Source of the DNA: Candidatus Corynebacterium avicola
Lineage (GTDB): Bacteria; Actinomycetota; Actinomycetes; Mycobacteriales; Mycobacteriaceae
Reading direction: 5' to 3'
Assembly (NCBI GenBank): GCA_019114135.1
Contig: DXGC01000065.1
Span: 21,884-85,883, forward strand
Length of the DNA stretch: 64,000 nucleotides
Program-made: the position numbers and the translations under genes
The notes under the pieces: generated by a model
What the model was told of the DNA's origin: nothing
Seen by the model: the letters and a program-made list of their open reading frames with translations, nothing else
Database searches by the model: none
Shown here: piece by piece, positions 42,937 through 52,093 of the stretch
Layout: every line of letters starts with the position of its first letter
How positions within the stretch are numbered: the first letter of the stretch is position 1

Positions 42937-44327
42937 CACAGCGCCTCACCTGCATCACGGGCGTTCTCGACAGCCGTGACCGCTTCGTCGAGGATGCCAA
43001 GGCCCTGGTCGATCTCCTCCGCCGTGACGGTGAGCGGAGGCGCGATCCTGAAGACACCACCCATACCGGGGAGGACGACAATGTTCATGTGGAGCCCCAG
43101 TTCAAGGCACTTCTCGGTAATCAGGTTCCCCAGATGTTCCGACTTCACCTTGGATGCGGAGCTTTCGACGATCTCGATGCCCTGGAGAAGACCTCTGCCC
43201 CGGGCATCGCCCACTATGTCGTGATCGGCGACCAGACGCATCAATCCCTTCATGAGCTGGTCTGCGCGTTGCTCGACGTTCTCCAGGATGTGCTCCTGCT
43301 CGATCACGTCCATGACCGTGTTCCCCACGGCAGCCACCACCGGATCATTGACGTGCGAGGTGTAGAAGATGAAGCCGTTGTCGTAGGCCTTCTGTTCAAG
43401 TTCCGTCGTCGTCATCAACGCAGCCAGCGGAAGCCCCGCACCGAGGGTTTTGGACAGGGTGAGGATGTCCGGGGTGACACGATCATGCTCGAAGCCGAAC
43501 CAGGTCCCGGTGCGGCCCATGCTTGTCTGGGCTTCGTCGAAGATCAGCAGCATTCCGCGTTCGTGGCATTTCTCCCGCAATGCCTCGAAGTACCCGGGCG
43601 GCGGGACGAGGACACCGCCACCGGAGATGACCGGCTCGACGATACAGGCGGCAAGGCTTCCCACCGACTGCGCATCCACCATGGCGAATCCGAAGTCCAG
43701 CTGCTTCCTCCAGTCAAGGTTGCCGTCAGCGTCGACGAAGTCCGGTCGATACTCGTACGGGGTCGGGATCGCGATCTGTCCGGGCGCTCCGGGAGTGCCG
43801 ATGTTGCGCGCCGAGCTGTAGGTCGCCCCTGCTGCTGCCTCGGTCAGCCCGTGCCACGACCTGCTGAAGGACACCACCTCGAACTTTCCGGTGATGCTCT
43901 TCGCCATACGGATCGCAGCGTCATTGACCTCGGATCCCGTGGACAACAGAACGACCTTGTCCAATGACGCGGTCCCCGGATCAATGTCGGTGACCTCTGC
44001 GGCTCGCTCTGCGAGTCGGGTGGACAAGTTCACGACTGGCCGTGACAGCATCGCACTGAACAGATGGTCAAGCTTCGGATAGGTCTCCTGCACGGTCCGA
44101 ACGATCTTCGGGTGACTGTGACCGAGTGTGGCACTCATCTGACCTGAGGTGAAGTCGAGGATCCAGCGTCCACTTTCGGTGCAGACGTAGCTTCCTTCAG
44201 CACTGTCGATGAGCTCGGGGAAGAAGGATGGGGCTCCGTATCGCACCATGTGGTCACGGACATCGCCCCATGGGTCGGGACGTCGGTTGAAACTTGCGTC
44301 AGCTACCTGCTCATGTGTCGTAGTCAT
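42936..44327 (-). CDS. PLP-dependent class III aminotransferase, 2,2-dialkylglycine decarboxylase-like
   Basis: This 463-residue fold-type I PLP enzyme has the segment LDFTSGQMSATLGHSHPKIV, characteristic of dialkylglycine decarboxylase, rather than the usual sequence of acetylornithine aminotransferases. Other landmarks are STGSEVNDAAIRMAK (phosphate loop), LLIFDEAQTSMGRTG (Asp contacting the pyridine nitrogen), LTLSKTLGAGLPL (Schiff-base Lys) and VFRIAPPLTVTAEEI. DGD decarboxylates 2,2-dialkylglycines such as 2-aminoisobutyrate coupled to transamination of pyruvate; the real substrate here is unproven. A divergent LysR gene next to it parallels the dgdA-dgdR arrangement of Burkholderia. TAGACT lies 7 nt before the ATG. 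Confidence 0.85.
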   Translation of the reverse strand: MTTTHEQVADASFNRRPDPWGDVRDHMVRYGAPSFFPELIDSAEGSYVCTESGRWILDFTSGQMSATLGHSHPKIVRTVQETYPKLDHLFSAMLSRPVVNLSTRLAERAAEVTDIDPGTASLDKVVLLSTGSEVNDAAIRMAKSITGKFEVVSFSRSWHGLTEAAAGATYSSARNIGTPGAPGQIAIPTPYEYRPDFVDADGNLDWRKQLDFGFAMVDAQSVGSLAACIVEPVISGGGVLVPPPGYFEALREKCHERGMLLIFDEAQTSMGRTGTWFGFEHDRVTPDILTLSKTLGAGLPLAALMTTTELEQKAYDNGFIFYTSHVNDPVVAAVGNTVMDVIEQEHILENVEQRADQLMKGLMRLVADHDIVGDARGRGLLQGIEIVESSASKVKSEHLGNLITEKCLELGLHMNIVVLPGMGGVFRIAPPLTVTAEEIDQGLGILDEAVTAVENARDAGEAL

Positions 44328-44400
44328 GGCCGGTAGTCTAAGAGCCGCAAATCATACGCGTCCACGTGACAAAATCGAACATATCGTTCGTATCACGTAA
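44328..44400. promoter_or_regulatory. Divergent LysR-type control region
   Basis: The 73-bp gap holds TAGACT (minus, 44335-44340), 7 nt before the aminotransferase ATG. It also holds the palindrome CGAAC-ATATC-GTTCG (44376-44390), flanked by a wider inverted pair ACGTGA / TCACGT (44364-44369 / 44393-44398). This is a convincing operator for the divergently encoded LysR-type regulator, although the two pairs are centred 2 nt apart. Confidence 0.55.
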
Positions 44401-45330
44401 ATGATTGAGAGTGACATGCTGGCTCCGGAACGACTCGAGCTTCTCGTCCAACTACACGAACTGTCCACCATGCGCGCGGTCGCGAACGCCTCCGGAATGA
44501 GTGTGTCTTCCGTCTCCCAGCACCTGGCTGCGTTGGAGAAGTCTCTCGGACGCCCCTTGACCGAGAAGGTCGGCCGTCGTGTACGGCTGACACCGCTCGG
44601 CGAGGAACTCGTAAATATGGCGCGACCTGTCCTGGACTCCCTACGGGAGATCGAGGACCGGGCACGCAGTGAGACGCGTGAAGTGAGGGGACACCTGCGG
44701 GTCGCCGCTTTCAACAGTGCCCTGGCTCCACTCGCCATCCCTGTCTGCGCCGAGATGTCCAGGGAGTACCAGAATCTGACCTTGTCACTGACCGAACAAG
44801 AGCCTGATCAGAGCGTCCCACTGGTGCGTGCCGGCCAGATCGACTTGGCGATCTCCGCCAGTTTCGGACCACCGGTGGACACCGGGAGGTCATCGGATCT
44901 GGTCACCGTCCCACTCCTGTCCGACACACTGTGCGCGGTTCTGCCACCTACACATCCGCTTGCGGCCAGCGACTCGGTCTCGATCGATCAACTCGCCGAT
45001 GATCCCTGGATCGTCGAACCCGCCACGACGTACCTGTCCTCACATGTCACGTCGCTGTCAGACGCTGCGGGCATTGCCCCTCGTCACGTTGCGTCCCTGA
45101 ACTCCTACCACGCGATCCTGCAAGCCGCCGACCAGGGCCTGGGGGTCTCCCTGCTGCCGCAGCTGGCCACAGTCGGTGGCCCCGCCGGAGTTTCGGTCGT
45201 CCCCCTGGAACCTCGTGTCGACCGATCGATTGTGCTTGTGACGACGCAGGCCCAGACTGCCCGACTGAGCGGTCGCACGCTGATCGGGCGCGTACTACGT
45301 CAGGCTCGACTTCATGAACGAAGGTCCTGA
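44401..45330 (+). CDS. LysR-family transcriptional regulator
   Basis: This 309-residue LTTR has an N-terminal winged helix-turn-helix (LVQLHELSTMRAVANASGMS and VSSVSQHLAALEKSLGRPL) and a periplasmic-binding-like effector domain (about 90-300, with LRVAAFNSALAPLAIPV and AADQGLGVSLLPQLA). Divergent orientation to the DGD-like gene makes it the probable regulator of the module, like DgdR. The start could be ATG 44401 or ATG 44416; both are near-equivalent. The gene converges with the SRAP peptidase gene, with 15 bp between the stops. It may be slightly less G+C-rich than the flanks. Confidence 0.9.
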   Translation: MIESDMLAPERLELLVQLHELSTMRAVANASGMSVSSVSQHLAALEKSLGRPLTEKVGRRVRLTPLGEELVNMARPVLDSLREIEDRARSETREVRGHLRVAAFNSALAPLAIPVCAEMSREYQNLTLSLTEQEPDQSVPLVRAGQIDLAISASFGPPVDTGRSSDLVTVPLLSDTLCAVLPPTHPLAASDSVSIDQLADDPWIVEPATTYLSSHVTSLSDAAGIAPRHVASLNSYHAILQAADQGLGVSLLPQLATVGGPAGVSVVPLEPRVDRSIVLVTTQAQTARLSGRTLIGRVLRQARLHERRS

Positions 45331-45345
45331 ATCCGACCCCCGGCC

Positions 45346-46053
45346 CTAGCCCGACACCTCCTCGATGAGCCCGGGGTCGTTGTTGGAGACGTTGCCGACC
45401 CGACGGTCGACCTCTCGGGTATCCAGCAGGTTCAGGACGCCCTCTCCCGGCGCCGAGGCCGCCAGGGTGCGACGGTCGTCGTCGCTGCCGTCCAGCCACG
45501 CGTGCACCTCGTCAGCACCGTGGACGTCGGATTCCCCCGCGACCCCCAGCACCCGAGGCATGCGGTCGTGCAACCACTGCACGGGCCCGGCGGAGGCGGT
45601 GGTGACGATCGTGGCGTCCAACCCCTCGCCCTCCCTGGCAGGACGGCACAGTCCGGCGGTGGCCAGCAGACCACCTCCGGTAACCAGGTGGGGCCGCTTC
45701 TCGTGCCACTCGTACCAGCCGTCCATGACGAAGAGGCACGGCTGGGAGCCACGGAAGCTCGGCTTGTCGAAGACACTCTCCCCGCGGGCGTTGAACAGCA
45801 CCAGCCCCTTCTTCCACGGCGCCGGATACCCCCACGACGCCGGCCCCAGGGTGAGCTCCCCGTCCGCTCCACTCTCACCGAACTCGCGCACCACCGGCAC
45901 GGTGTGTGTCGGGGCCGTGTTCCAGTTGGCCGTCGGTCCCCCACCGACCACCCTGAGGCCGCCAGCGCCTCCGGTACCGCCGATACCCAGCAGGCGGTTC
46001 ATGGCGTCGACGATGGTTTCGGTGGAGCTGAACATGACGTATCGTCCGCACAT
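45346..46053 (-). CDS. SOS response-associated peptidase (SRAP/HMCES family)
   Basis: This 235-residue protein starts MCGRYVMFSS, so that after removal of Met the catalytic Cys2 is N-terminal. HMCES/YedK uses this residue to make a stable cross-link to abasic sites in single-stranded DNA. Other conserved parts are ANWNTAPTHTVPVV (Asn of the active site), PASWGYPAPWKKGLVLFNARGE (split: WGYP and NARGE), CLFVMDGWYEWH (Glu) and LHDRMPRVL (His). The longer frame that adds 16 residues before Met-Cys would block the catalytic Cys and is rejected; TAGTTT 7 nt before ATG 46053 supports this start. A roughly 20-residue Gly-rich insertion follows the N-terminal helix. Confidence 0.93.
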   Translation of the reverse strand: MCGRYVMFSSTETIVDAMNRLLGIGGTGGAGGLRVVGGGPTANWNTAPTHTVPVVREFGESGADGELTLGPASWGYPAPWKKGLVLFNARGESVFDKPSFRGSQPCLFVMDGWYEWHEKRPHLVTGGGLLATAGLCRPAREGEGLDATIVTTASAGPVQWLHDRMPRVLGVAGESDVHGADEVHAWLDGSDDDRRTLAASAPGEGVLNLLDTREVDRRVGNVSNNDPGLIEEVSG

Positions 46054-46099
46054 GTGACCCAAACTACGCCTGAATGCTTCGCATGGGATAATGGTGGAC
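46054..46099. promoter_or_regulatory. Divergent leaderless promoters of SRAP gene and aroA
   Basis: Within 46 bp, TAGTTT (minus, 46061-46066) stands 7 nt before ATG 46053, and GATAAT (plus, 46087-46092) stands 7 nt before ATG 46100. The two promoters are almost back to back. Confidence 0.6.
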
Positions 46100-47377
46100 A
46101 TGACCGCTGAACTGTGGCCAGCTCACGTGGCCTCCTCCCCTGTCGACGCGACCGTCTCCGTGCCCGGGTCCAAGTCGATCACCAACCGGGCCCTCGTCCT
46201 CGCCGCTCTCGCCGACGGCCCGAGCCGGATCGATGGTGCCCTGCGCAGCCGGGACACCGACCTGATGGCGGACGCCCTGCGCGCGATGGGTGTCTCCATC
46301 ACCGTCGACGGTGACCACCTCGAGGTCGTTCCCGGCCCGCTGCACGGCGCCGAGGTCGCCTGCGGCCTGGCCGGCACCGTCCTGCGCTTCCTGCCCGCCG
46401 TCGCCGCCCTGGCCACCGGGGACGTCCGCTTCACCGCGGACGAGGCCGCGCAGAAGCGTCCGATGGGCACCACCCTGTCCTCGCTGACCGACCTCGGTGC
46501 CACCGTCGCCGGGTCCGGACGCGAGGACACGCCCCTGCCGTTCACCGTCTCCGGCACCGGGTCGGTGCGCGGTGGCGAGGTCCGGGTGGACGCCTCGGCG
46601 TCCTCCCAGTTCGTCTCCGGGCTGCTGCTGGCCGGCGCCCGCTTCGACGAGGGTGTCACCGTGATCCACACCGGGTCGGCGATCCCCAGCCTGCCGCATG
46701 TCGAGATGACCGTGGGGATGCTGCGCGACGCCGGAGTGAAGGTCGAGTCCTCCTTCAACCGGTGGACCGTGCACCCGGGCCCGATCGCCGGACGCGACTG
46801 GATGGTGGAGCCGGACCTGTCCAACGCCACGCCCTTCCTCGCCGCCGCCGCGGCCACCGGCGGTCGGGTGCGGGTGCCGAACTGGCCGCAGACCACCTCC
46901 CAGCCCGGCGACCAGTTCCGGGTGATCCTGCAGGACATGGGCGCCGAGGCGGAGTACCACACCGACTCCGGCTCCCTGGAGGTCCGCGGTACCGGTGAGC
47001 TGCGCGGCATCACCTGGGACCTGCACGACGTCGGGGAGCTGACCCCCACCGTCGCCGCCCTGTGCGCCCTGGCGGAAGGACGCAGCCACCTCTACGGTAT
47101 CGCCCACCTTCGTGGCCACGAGACGGACCGACTCAACGCCCTGGAGCGCGAGCTCACCGCGCTGGGCGCCCGGGTCAGCCAGACCGAGGACGGTCTGCTC
47201 ATCGACCCTGCCCCGCTGTCCGGTGGGGTCTGGCACAGCTACGCCGACCACCGCATGGCCACCGCCGGTGCCGTCTTGGGACTGCGCACCGAGGGCATCG
47301 AGGTGGAGAACATCGCCACCACCGCCAAGACCCTGCCCGACTTCGCCGACCGGTGGACCCGGATGGTCCAGGGGTAG
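46100..47377 (+). CDS. aroA: 3-phosphoshikimate 1-carboxyvinyltransferase (EPSP synthase) AroA
   Basis: AroA joins shikimate 3-phosphate and PEP in the sixth step of the shikimate pathway. The 425-residue protein has the N-terminal signature [37 protein letters not shown] (PEP-binding region), [22 protein letters not shown]-type loop, RGHETDRL and the closing [17 protein letters not shown]. The upstream ATG at 46091 is embedded in the -10 hexamer GATAAT, so ATG 46100 (MTAELWPAH), 7 nt after it, is preferred. Followed closely by rsgA, as in related corynebacteria. Confidence 0.96.
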   Translation: MTAELWPAHVASSPVDATVSVPGSKSITNRALVLAALADGPSRIDGALRSRDTDLMADALRAMGVSITVDGDHLEVVPGPLHGAEVACGLAGTVLRFLPAVAALATGDVRFTADEAAQKRPMGTTLSSLTDLGATVAGSGREDTPLPFTVSGTGSVRGGEVRVDASASSQFVSGLLLAGARFDEGVTVIHTGSAIPSLPHVEMTVGMLRDAGVKVESSFNRWTVHPGPIAGRDWMVEPDLSNATPFLAAAAATGGRVRVPNWPQTTSQPGDQFRVILQDMGAEAEYHTDSGSLEVRGTGELRGITWDLHDVGELTPTVAALCALAEGRSHLYGIAHLRGHETDRLNALERELTALGARVSQTEDGLLIDPAPLSGGVWHSYADHRMATAGAVLGLRTEGIEVENIATTAKTLPDFADRWTRMVQG

Positions 47378-47393
47378 CAGGTAGAAGGCGAAT

Positions 47394-48410
47394 ATGGCGC
47401 GATCCAGCGGGAGACGGCACTACGACGAGTCCGACATCCGGGTACGCCCCGGCAAGGGTTCACGACCCCGGACGAAGGACCGTCCCGACCACCGGGACGC
47501 CGAGACCGGCATGGTGGTCACCAAGGACCGCGGTCGCTGGGGTGTGGTCATCGACGGCGCCTCACCGGACGCCCCGCCCGCGATCTGCATGCGCGCCCGG
47601 GAGCTGGGACGCACCCCGGTGGTCGTCGGTGACAGGGTCGCCGTGGTCGGCGACACCTCCGGACGCGACGGGACGCTCGCCCGGATCGTCCGGCTCGAGG
47701 ACCGCACCACGGTACTGCGCCGTACCGCCGACGACACCGACCCCTATGAGCGGGTCGTGGTCGCCAACGCCGACCAGCTGCTGATCGTCACCGCCGTGGC
47801 TGACCCTCCCCCGCGTTCCGGCTTCGTGGAGCGTGCCCTGATCGCCGCCTTCGTCGGGGGTCTGCGTCCGGTGCTGTGCCTGACGAAGTCCGACCTGGCT
47901 GACCCGACGGCCTTCGCCGCGGAGTTCGAGGCTCTGGACATCGAGGTCATCGTCTGTGGTGTGGAGGACCCGCTGGATCCGGTGTCCGCGGTGGTCGACG
48001 GGAACGTCACCGCCCTGATCGGGCACTCCGGGGTGGGAAAGTCCACCCTGGTCAACCGACTGGTCCCCGGGGCCCGTCGCGAGACCGGCGAGGTCTCCGG
48101 CGTGGGCAAGGGCCGCCACACCTCCACGCAGTCGGTGGCACTGCGACTGCCGCAGAACAACGGCTGGATCGTGGACACACCCGGCATCCGCAGCTTCGGC
48201 CTGGCCCACATCAAACCGGACCAGGTCATCGAGGTCTTCGAGGACCTCCGCGACGTCATCGAGGACTGCCCGCGGGGTTGCACCCATGCCGGTCCCCCTG
48301 CCGACCCCGAATGCGCGCTGGACGACCTGACGGGGGCGAGCGCCCGGCGCGTGGCTGCGGTCCGGACGCTGCTCGAGGCGCTGCGCAGCAACAACGAGTG
48401 GGAGCTGTAG
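47394..48410 (+). CDS. rsgA: Small-subunit ribosome biogenesis GTPase RsgA
   Basis: RsgA is a circularly permuted GTPase that checks maturation of the 30S subunit. The 338 residues show an OB-fold (about 40-110), then the permuted G motifs: TKSDL (G4), LIGHSGVGKSTLVN (G1) and IVDTPGIRSFGL (G3). A C-terminal zinc finger follows, with CPRGCTHAGPPADPEC. An N-terminal basic tail of about 40 residues precedes the OB-fold. ATG 47394 lies 16 bp after aroA with AGAAGG upstream, so both are probably one transcript. Downstream structured DNA may terminate the operon. Confidence 0.95.
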   Translation: MARSSGRRHYDESDIRVRPGKGSRPRTKDRPDHRDAETGMVVTKDRGRWGVVIDGASPDAPPAICMRARELGRTPVVVGDRVAVVGDTSGRDGTLARIVRLEDRTTVLRRTADDTDPYERVVVANADQLLIVTAVADPPPRSGFVERALIAAFVGGLRPVLCLTKSDLADPTAFAAEFEALDIEVIVCGVEDPLDPVSAVVDGNVTALIGHSGVGKSTLVNRLVPGARRETGEVSGVGKGRHTSTQSVALRLPQNNGWIVDTPGIRSFGLAHIKPDQVIEVFEDLRDVIEDCPRGCTHAGPPADPECALDDLTGASARRVAAVRTLLEALRSNNEWEL

Positions 48411-48421
48411 CTGGCCCCCGT

Positions 48422-48486
48422 ACCTATGTCAGATAGGTGGGGCGAATCGCTGGTTTTCGAGCCCGATCACAGCGATTCATCCCACC
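48422..48486. repeat. Inverted repeats downstream of rsgA
   Basis: ACCTAT / ATAGGT (48422-48427 / 48433-48438) make a small hairpin. A longer pair at 48436-48452 and 48470-48486 is complementary over 17 positions with one mismatch and one G-T pair; the inner 9 bp GAATCGCTG / CAGCGATTC are perfect. The two structures overlap and are mutually exclusive in RNA. They may be a terminator or the edge of a lost element, since the ABC relic begins 27 bp further on. Confidence 0.5.
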
Positions 48487-48512
48487 CTTCCGGCACCCAC
48501 CGCTAACAGGTC

Positions 48513-48683
48513 TTAGCGGGAGAGGCTGCGGAACTGTCGCACCGACAGGGGTACGAAGATCGCGATCAGAATCACCGGCCAGACGATCGACCCCAGCAGT
48601 GCCTGACCGTCGATCCAGTAGCTCGCCTCGGCACCGCCGAGTCCCGGGGTGTGGAAGAGTTCGCGGATGGCGGTAGCGGTCGA
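48513..48683 (-). pseudogene. Relic of ABC-2 type transporter permease (C-terminal end only)
   Basis: On the minus strand a 56-codon frame ends with TAA at 48513-48515 and encodes [16 protein letters not shown], then [18 protein letters not shown], then [19 protein letters not shown]. This is the usual C-terminus of drug-export ABC-2 permeases of the DrrB type, which end with a last membrane helix and a short basic tail. Upstream in frame is a TGA (48684-48686) with no ATG or continuing similarity, so the first ~200 residues are missing. No ATPase gene is nearby. The remnant lies between rsgA and furA and marks a deletion or rearrangement point. Confidence 0.75.
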
Positions 48684-48719
48684 TCAGCGCTCCTAGCTGC
48701 ACCTTCGCTACCCATTCCT

Positions 48720-48768
48720 CACTTTTGATTTTGTCAATATTGCGCGGTTTCAAAAGTGGGTGTAGAAC
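48720..48768 (+). promoter_or_regulatory. furA: furA promoter with Fur-type palindrome, leaderless
   Basis: TTGCGC (48740-48745), a 17-bp spacer and TAGAAC (48763-48768) form a good promoter 7 nt before ATG 48776. CACTTTTGA (48720-48728) and TCAAAAGTG (48750-48758) are perfect inverted repeats flanking the -35 element in unusually A/T-rich DNA. This suits autoregulation by FurA, which is known for furA-katG in actinobacteria. Confidence 0.65.
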
Positions 48769-48775
48769 TAGAGTC

Positions 48776-49216
48776 ATGCGCACAGAACCGACGGACCCCT
48801 GGGCCTCCCGTGTGAGGGAGGTGGGACTACGAGCAACTCCGGGCCGCATCGCCGCCCTGAGGTTCATCGACGACCACCCCCACAGCACGACGGCCGAGGT
48901 GCACGACGGTGTCAGCAGTGAGCTCCCCTCGATCTCACTGCAGTCCGTTCACAACGTCGTGAACGATCTGAGCGTACGGGGCGTCCTGCGACGCATCGAC
49001 CTGCCCGGCTCCGGCGGGGCACGTTACGAGACCGAACGGGCAGACAACCACCACCACATCCAGTGCGTGGTGTGCGGACGACTCGAGGACGTCGAATGCG
49101 TCGTCGGCGCCGCGCCATGCCTCACCCCCAGCGACACCCACGGCATGTCCACCATCCTCGCCGCGGAAGTGACTTTCCGGGCGATCTGCGACACCTGCCG
49201 AACTCGTGACCACTAG
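48776..49216 (+). CDS. furA: Fur-family metalloregulator FurA
   Basis: This 146-residue regulator has a winged-helix domain (GLRATPGRIAALRFIDDHPH and SLQSVHNVVNDLSVRGVL) followed by a dimerisation/metal domain with HHHIQCVVCGRLEDVEC and FRAICDTCRT, giving CxxC pairs for structural zinc. It precedes katG by 69 bp in the same direction, the furA-katG arrangement of mycobacteria and streptomycetes where FurA represses catalase-peroxidase until oxidised. The start ATG 48776 is favoured by the promoter spacing; the upstream frame from 48725 overlaps the operator and is rejected. Confidence 0.92.
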   Translation: MRTEPTDPWASRVREVGLRATPGRIAALRFIDDHPHSTTAEVHDGVSSELPSISLQSVHNVVNDLSVRGVLRRIDLPGSGGARYETERADNHHHIQCVVCGRLEDVECVVGAAPCLTPSDTHGMSTILAAEVTFRAICDTCRTRDH

Positions 49217-49285
49217 TAACCACGACGCCCTTCACCGCAACACCCACATCCACACCGCAGTGAACCACACCCAGGAGGAACACCA

Positions 49286-51514
49286 ATGACCGACCAGACC
49301 AGCGGCTGCCCGGTGGCACACAACGAACCCCGTCTGCCTCTGCCGTCCGAGGGTGACGCCAACCAGAACTGGTGGCCGAAGCGCCTCAACCTGCGCCTGC
49401 TCGCACACAACCCGCAGGAGATCCGCCCCACCAAGGCCGACTTCGACTACGTCGCCGCCTTCTCCGCCCTCGATCTCGACGAGGTGAAGAAGGACATCGA
49501 GGAGGTCCTGACCACCTCCCAGTCGTGGTGGCCCGCCGACTTCGGCAACTACAGCCCGCTGATCATCCGCATGGCCTGGCACGCCGCCGGCACCTACCGC
49601 GCCCACGACGGCCGCGGTGGCGCCGGTACCGGTCAGCAGCGTTTCGCACCGCTGAACAGCTGGCCCGACAACGGCGGCCTCGACAAGGCCCGCCGCGTGC
49701 TCTGGGCGGTGAAGCAGAAGTACGGTCAGTCCCTGTCCTGGGGTGACCTGATGATCCTGGCCGGCAACGTCGCCCTGGAGACCATGGGCTTCGAGACCCT
49801 CGGCTTCAGCGGTGGTCGCGAGGACGTCTGGGAGCCGGAGGACGTCTACTGGGGTGCCGAGGCCGACTGGCTGGGCACCGAGGCCCGCTACAACGGCACC
49901 AACGACACCACCCGTGAACTGGCCAAGCCCTTCGGCGCCACCACCATGGGTCTGATCTACGTCAACCCGGAAGGCCCCGAGGGCAACCCGGACCCTGCCG
50001 CCGCCGCACACGACATCCGCGAGACCTTCGGCCGGATGAACATGGACGACGAGGAGACCCTCGCGCTCATCGCCGGTGGCCACACCTTCGGCAAGACCCA
50101 CGGTGCCGCCCCGGACAACGAAGAGAACGTCGGCCCGGAGCCGGAAGGCGCCCCGATCCACCGCCAGGGGCTGGGCTGGGAGAACTTCCACGGCACCGGT
50201 AAGGGTGACGACCAGATCACCTCCGGCCTGGAGGTCACCTGGACCTACCACCCCACCCGTTGGGACAACGAGTTCTTCCACATCCTCTTCGCCTACGAGT
50301 GGGAGCCGGTCCGCGGTGAGGGCGGCCACTGGCACTACCGTCCCAAGGACAACGGCGGTGCCGACATGGTCCCCATGGCCCACTCCGAGGGGCGCCGCGA
50401 GCCCCGCATGCTCACCACGGACATCTCGCTGCGCGTCGACCCGGCCTACGAGAAGATCGCCCGGAAGTTCAAGGACGACCAGGCCGCCTTCAGCGCCGCC
50501 TTCGCCCGCGCCTGGTTCAAACTGACCCACCGCGACATGGGTCCGAAGGCCCGCTACGTCGGCGCCGAGGTCCCGGAGCAGGACTTCATCTGGCAGGATC
50601 CGCTGCCCCAGGCCGAGGGCGAGACCATCGACGCCTCGGACGTCGCCGCGATCAAGAAGCGCGTCCTCGACGCCGGTCTGACCACCGCACAGCTGGTCAA
50701 GACCGCCTGGGCATCGGCATCCAGCTTCCGCGGCTCCGACAAGCGCGGTGGCGCCAACGGTGCTCGCATCCGTCTGGAGCCGCAGCGCAGCTGGGAGGTC
50801 AACGAGCCCAAGGAGCTCGACGCCGTGCTGAAGACCCTCGAGGGCATCCAGAAGGACGTCAACGCCGAGTTCGGTGAGTCCGGTTCCGGCAAGCACCTGT
50901 CGCTGGCCGACCTGATCATCCTCGCCGGCAACGCCGCCATCGAGGAGGCCGCCTCCGCCGGTGGGCACTCGGTCGAGGTCCCGTTCACCCCGGGCCGCGT
51001 CGACGCCACGGACGAGCAGACCGACGCCGACTCCTTCGACTTCCTGAAGCCGGAGGCCGACGGTTTCCGCAACTACAAGAGTGCGGACATCGACGTCCCC
51101 GCGGAGCACCTGCTGCTGGACAAGGCCGCCCTGCTGGAGCTCACCGCCCCGCAGATGACCGCCCTGGTCGGCGGACTGCGCGTCCTGGGTGCCAACTACG
51201 GCGACTCCGCAGACGGTGTGCTCACCGACCGCCCGGGTGTACTCAGCAACGACTTCTTCGTCAACCTGTTGACCCTCGGCAACGAGTGGAACCCGCTCGA
51301 GTCCGACTCCTCCCGCTACGTCGCCACCAACGGTGAGACCGGTGAGGAGCTGTGGACGGGTACCCGCGCCGACCTGGTGTTCTCCTCCAACTCGGAGCTG
51401 CGCGCCCTGGCCGAGGTCTACGCCAGCGCCGATGCGTCCGAGAGCTTCATCGAGGACTTCGTCGCCGCCTGGACCCAGGTGACCGAGGCCGACCGCTTCG
51501 ACCTGCACCACTAG
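49286..51514 (+). CDS. katG: Catalase-peroxidase KatG
   Basis: KatG is a cytoplasmic heme enzyme removing hydrogen peroxide. The 742-residue length is normal for the duplicated bacterial family. Distal-site Trp and His are in [12 protein letters not shown]; the peroxidase core includes [18 protein letters not shown] and the proximal His in [15 protein letters not shown]. The Trp-Tyr-Met cofactor partners are plausible in [12 protein letters not shown] and the region PEPRML-type loop. The C-terminal half repeats the fold ([19 protein letters not shown]) without heme binding. AGGAGGAA lies just before ATG 49286. It is probably read from the furA promoter; a strong terminator follows. Confidence 0.97.
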   Translation: MTDQTSGCPVAHNEPRLPLPSEGDANQNWWPKRLNLRLLAHNPQEIRPTKADFDYVAAFSALDLDEVKKDIEEVLTTSQSWWPADFGNYSPLIIRMAWHAAGTYRAHDGRGGAGTGQQRFAPLNSWPDNGGLDKARRVLWAVKQKYGQSLSWGDLMILAGNVALETMGFETLGFSGGREDVWEPEDVYWGAEADWLGTEARYNGTNDTTRELAKPFGATTMGLIYVNPEGPEGNPDPAAAAHDIRETFGRMNMDDEETLALIAGGHTFGKTHGAAPDNEENVGPEPEGAPIHRQGLGWENFHGTGKGDDQITSGLEVTWTYHPTRWDNEFFHILFAYEWEPVRGEGGHWHYRPKDNGGADMVPMAHSEGRREPRMLTTDISLRVDPAYEKIARKFKDDQAAFSAAFARAWFKLTHRDMGPKARYVGAEVPEQDFIWQDPLPQAEGETIDASDVAAIKKRVLDAGLTTAQLVKTAWASASSFRGSDKRGGANGARIRLEPQRSWEVNEPKELDAVLKTLEGIQKDVNAEFGESGSGKHLSLADLIILAGNAAIEEAASAGGHSVEVPFTPGRVDATDEQTDADSFDFLKPEADGFRNYKSADIDVPAEHLLLDKAALLELTAPQMTALVGGLRVLGANYGDSADGVLTDRPGVLSNDFFVNLLTLGNEWNPLESDSSRYVATNGETGEELWTGTRADLVFSSNSELRALAEVYASADASESFIEDFVAAWTQVTEADRFDLHH

Positions 51515-51526
51515 GTCCCCGCAGAA

Positions 51527-51564
51527 AGAGGGCCCGGTCAGCGAATCCGCTGACCGGGCCCTCT
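51527..51564. terminator. katG: Terminator after katG
   Basis: AGAGGGCCCGGTCAGCG (51527-51543) and CGCTGACCGGGCCCTCT (51548-51564) form a 17-bp perfect stem with a 4-nt loop, followed by TTGG. The convergent DUF6912 gene ends 21 bp further on, so the structure may act in both directions. Confidence 0.88.
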
Positions 51565-51585
51565 TGGAGTGTCTGTGCTTGCCCG

Positions 51586-52092
51586 CTAGAGCAGGTCCAC
51601 GAGGACGCCGAGCTCCCGGGAGTCGTACCAGCTCATCAGGTTGTCCTCGCAGTCACCGAGGGTGATCTCGGCGTCCTCGTCCCCCAGGTCGGCGGCGTCG
51701 ACGACCTCGATGGCCGCCGCGGTGACCGGCTCATTGCCTTCGTCGTCGACGTGGATCGCCGCCAGCTGCGACACCTCGACCAGTGCCGGCGACAGGATCA
51801 CCACCGACTCCCCTTTCTCCGGCTCATTGGTCACCTTCGCCTCGTCGACGTCGAGCGACAGGACCACACGGCGGTGCGGGAAGTGCTCCTCGTCGCCGAT
51901 GGTCAGCAGACGCAACGAGGCACGGGCGGCCTCGAGGAATGCCGCGTACGACATCTCCTCGTCGTCCCCGGCGGTGTAGAACTCGCGCAGGGCGGGAGTC
52001 AGGGCGAAGCCGATACCGGAGCGGACCGGCATCTGTCCTTCCTTCGCCAGGGTTCCCAACATGTCGAAGGTCGCGGGGACGTAGACGCGCAT
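51586..52092 (-). CDS. DUF6912 family protein
   Basis: This is a 168-residue acidic protein, MRVYVPATFDMLGTLAKEGQ, with the patterns FALTPALREFYTAGDDEE and AAFLEAARASLRLL seen in actinobacterial DUF6912 proteins, whose role is unknown. It contains no membrane helix and a single Cys near the C-terminus. ATG 52092 lies 1 bp after the upstream HAD-gene stop, so the two are cotranscribed and translationally coupled; the upstream frame to 52143 overlaps the HAD gene and is unlikely. Confidence 0.8.
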   Translation of the reverse strand: MRVYVPATFDMLGTLAKEGQMPVRSGIGFALTPALREFYTAGDDEEMSYAAFLEAARASLRLLTIGDEEHFPHRRVVLSLDVDEAKVTNEPEKGESVVILSPALVEVSQLAAIHVDDEGNEPVTAAAIEVVDAADLGDEDAEITLGDCEDNLMSWYDSRELGVLVDLL

Positions 52093-52093
52093 C

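Noticed and set aside
49232..51511. A 759-codon minus-strand frame opposite katG
   Set aside because: It is antisense to a clear KatG. The translation is low-complexity Val/Gly/Leu/Asp with no family pattern.
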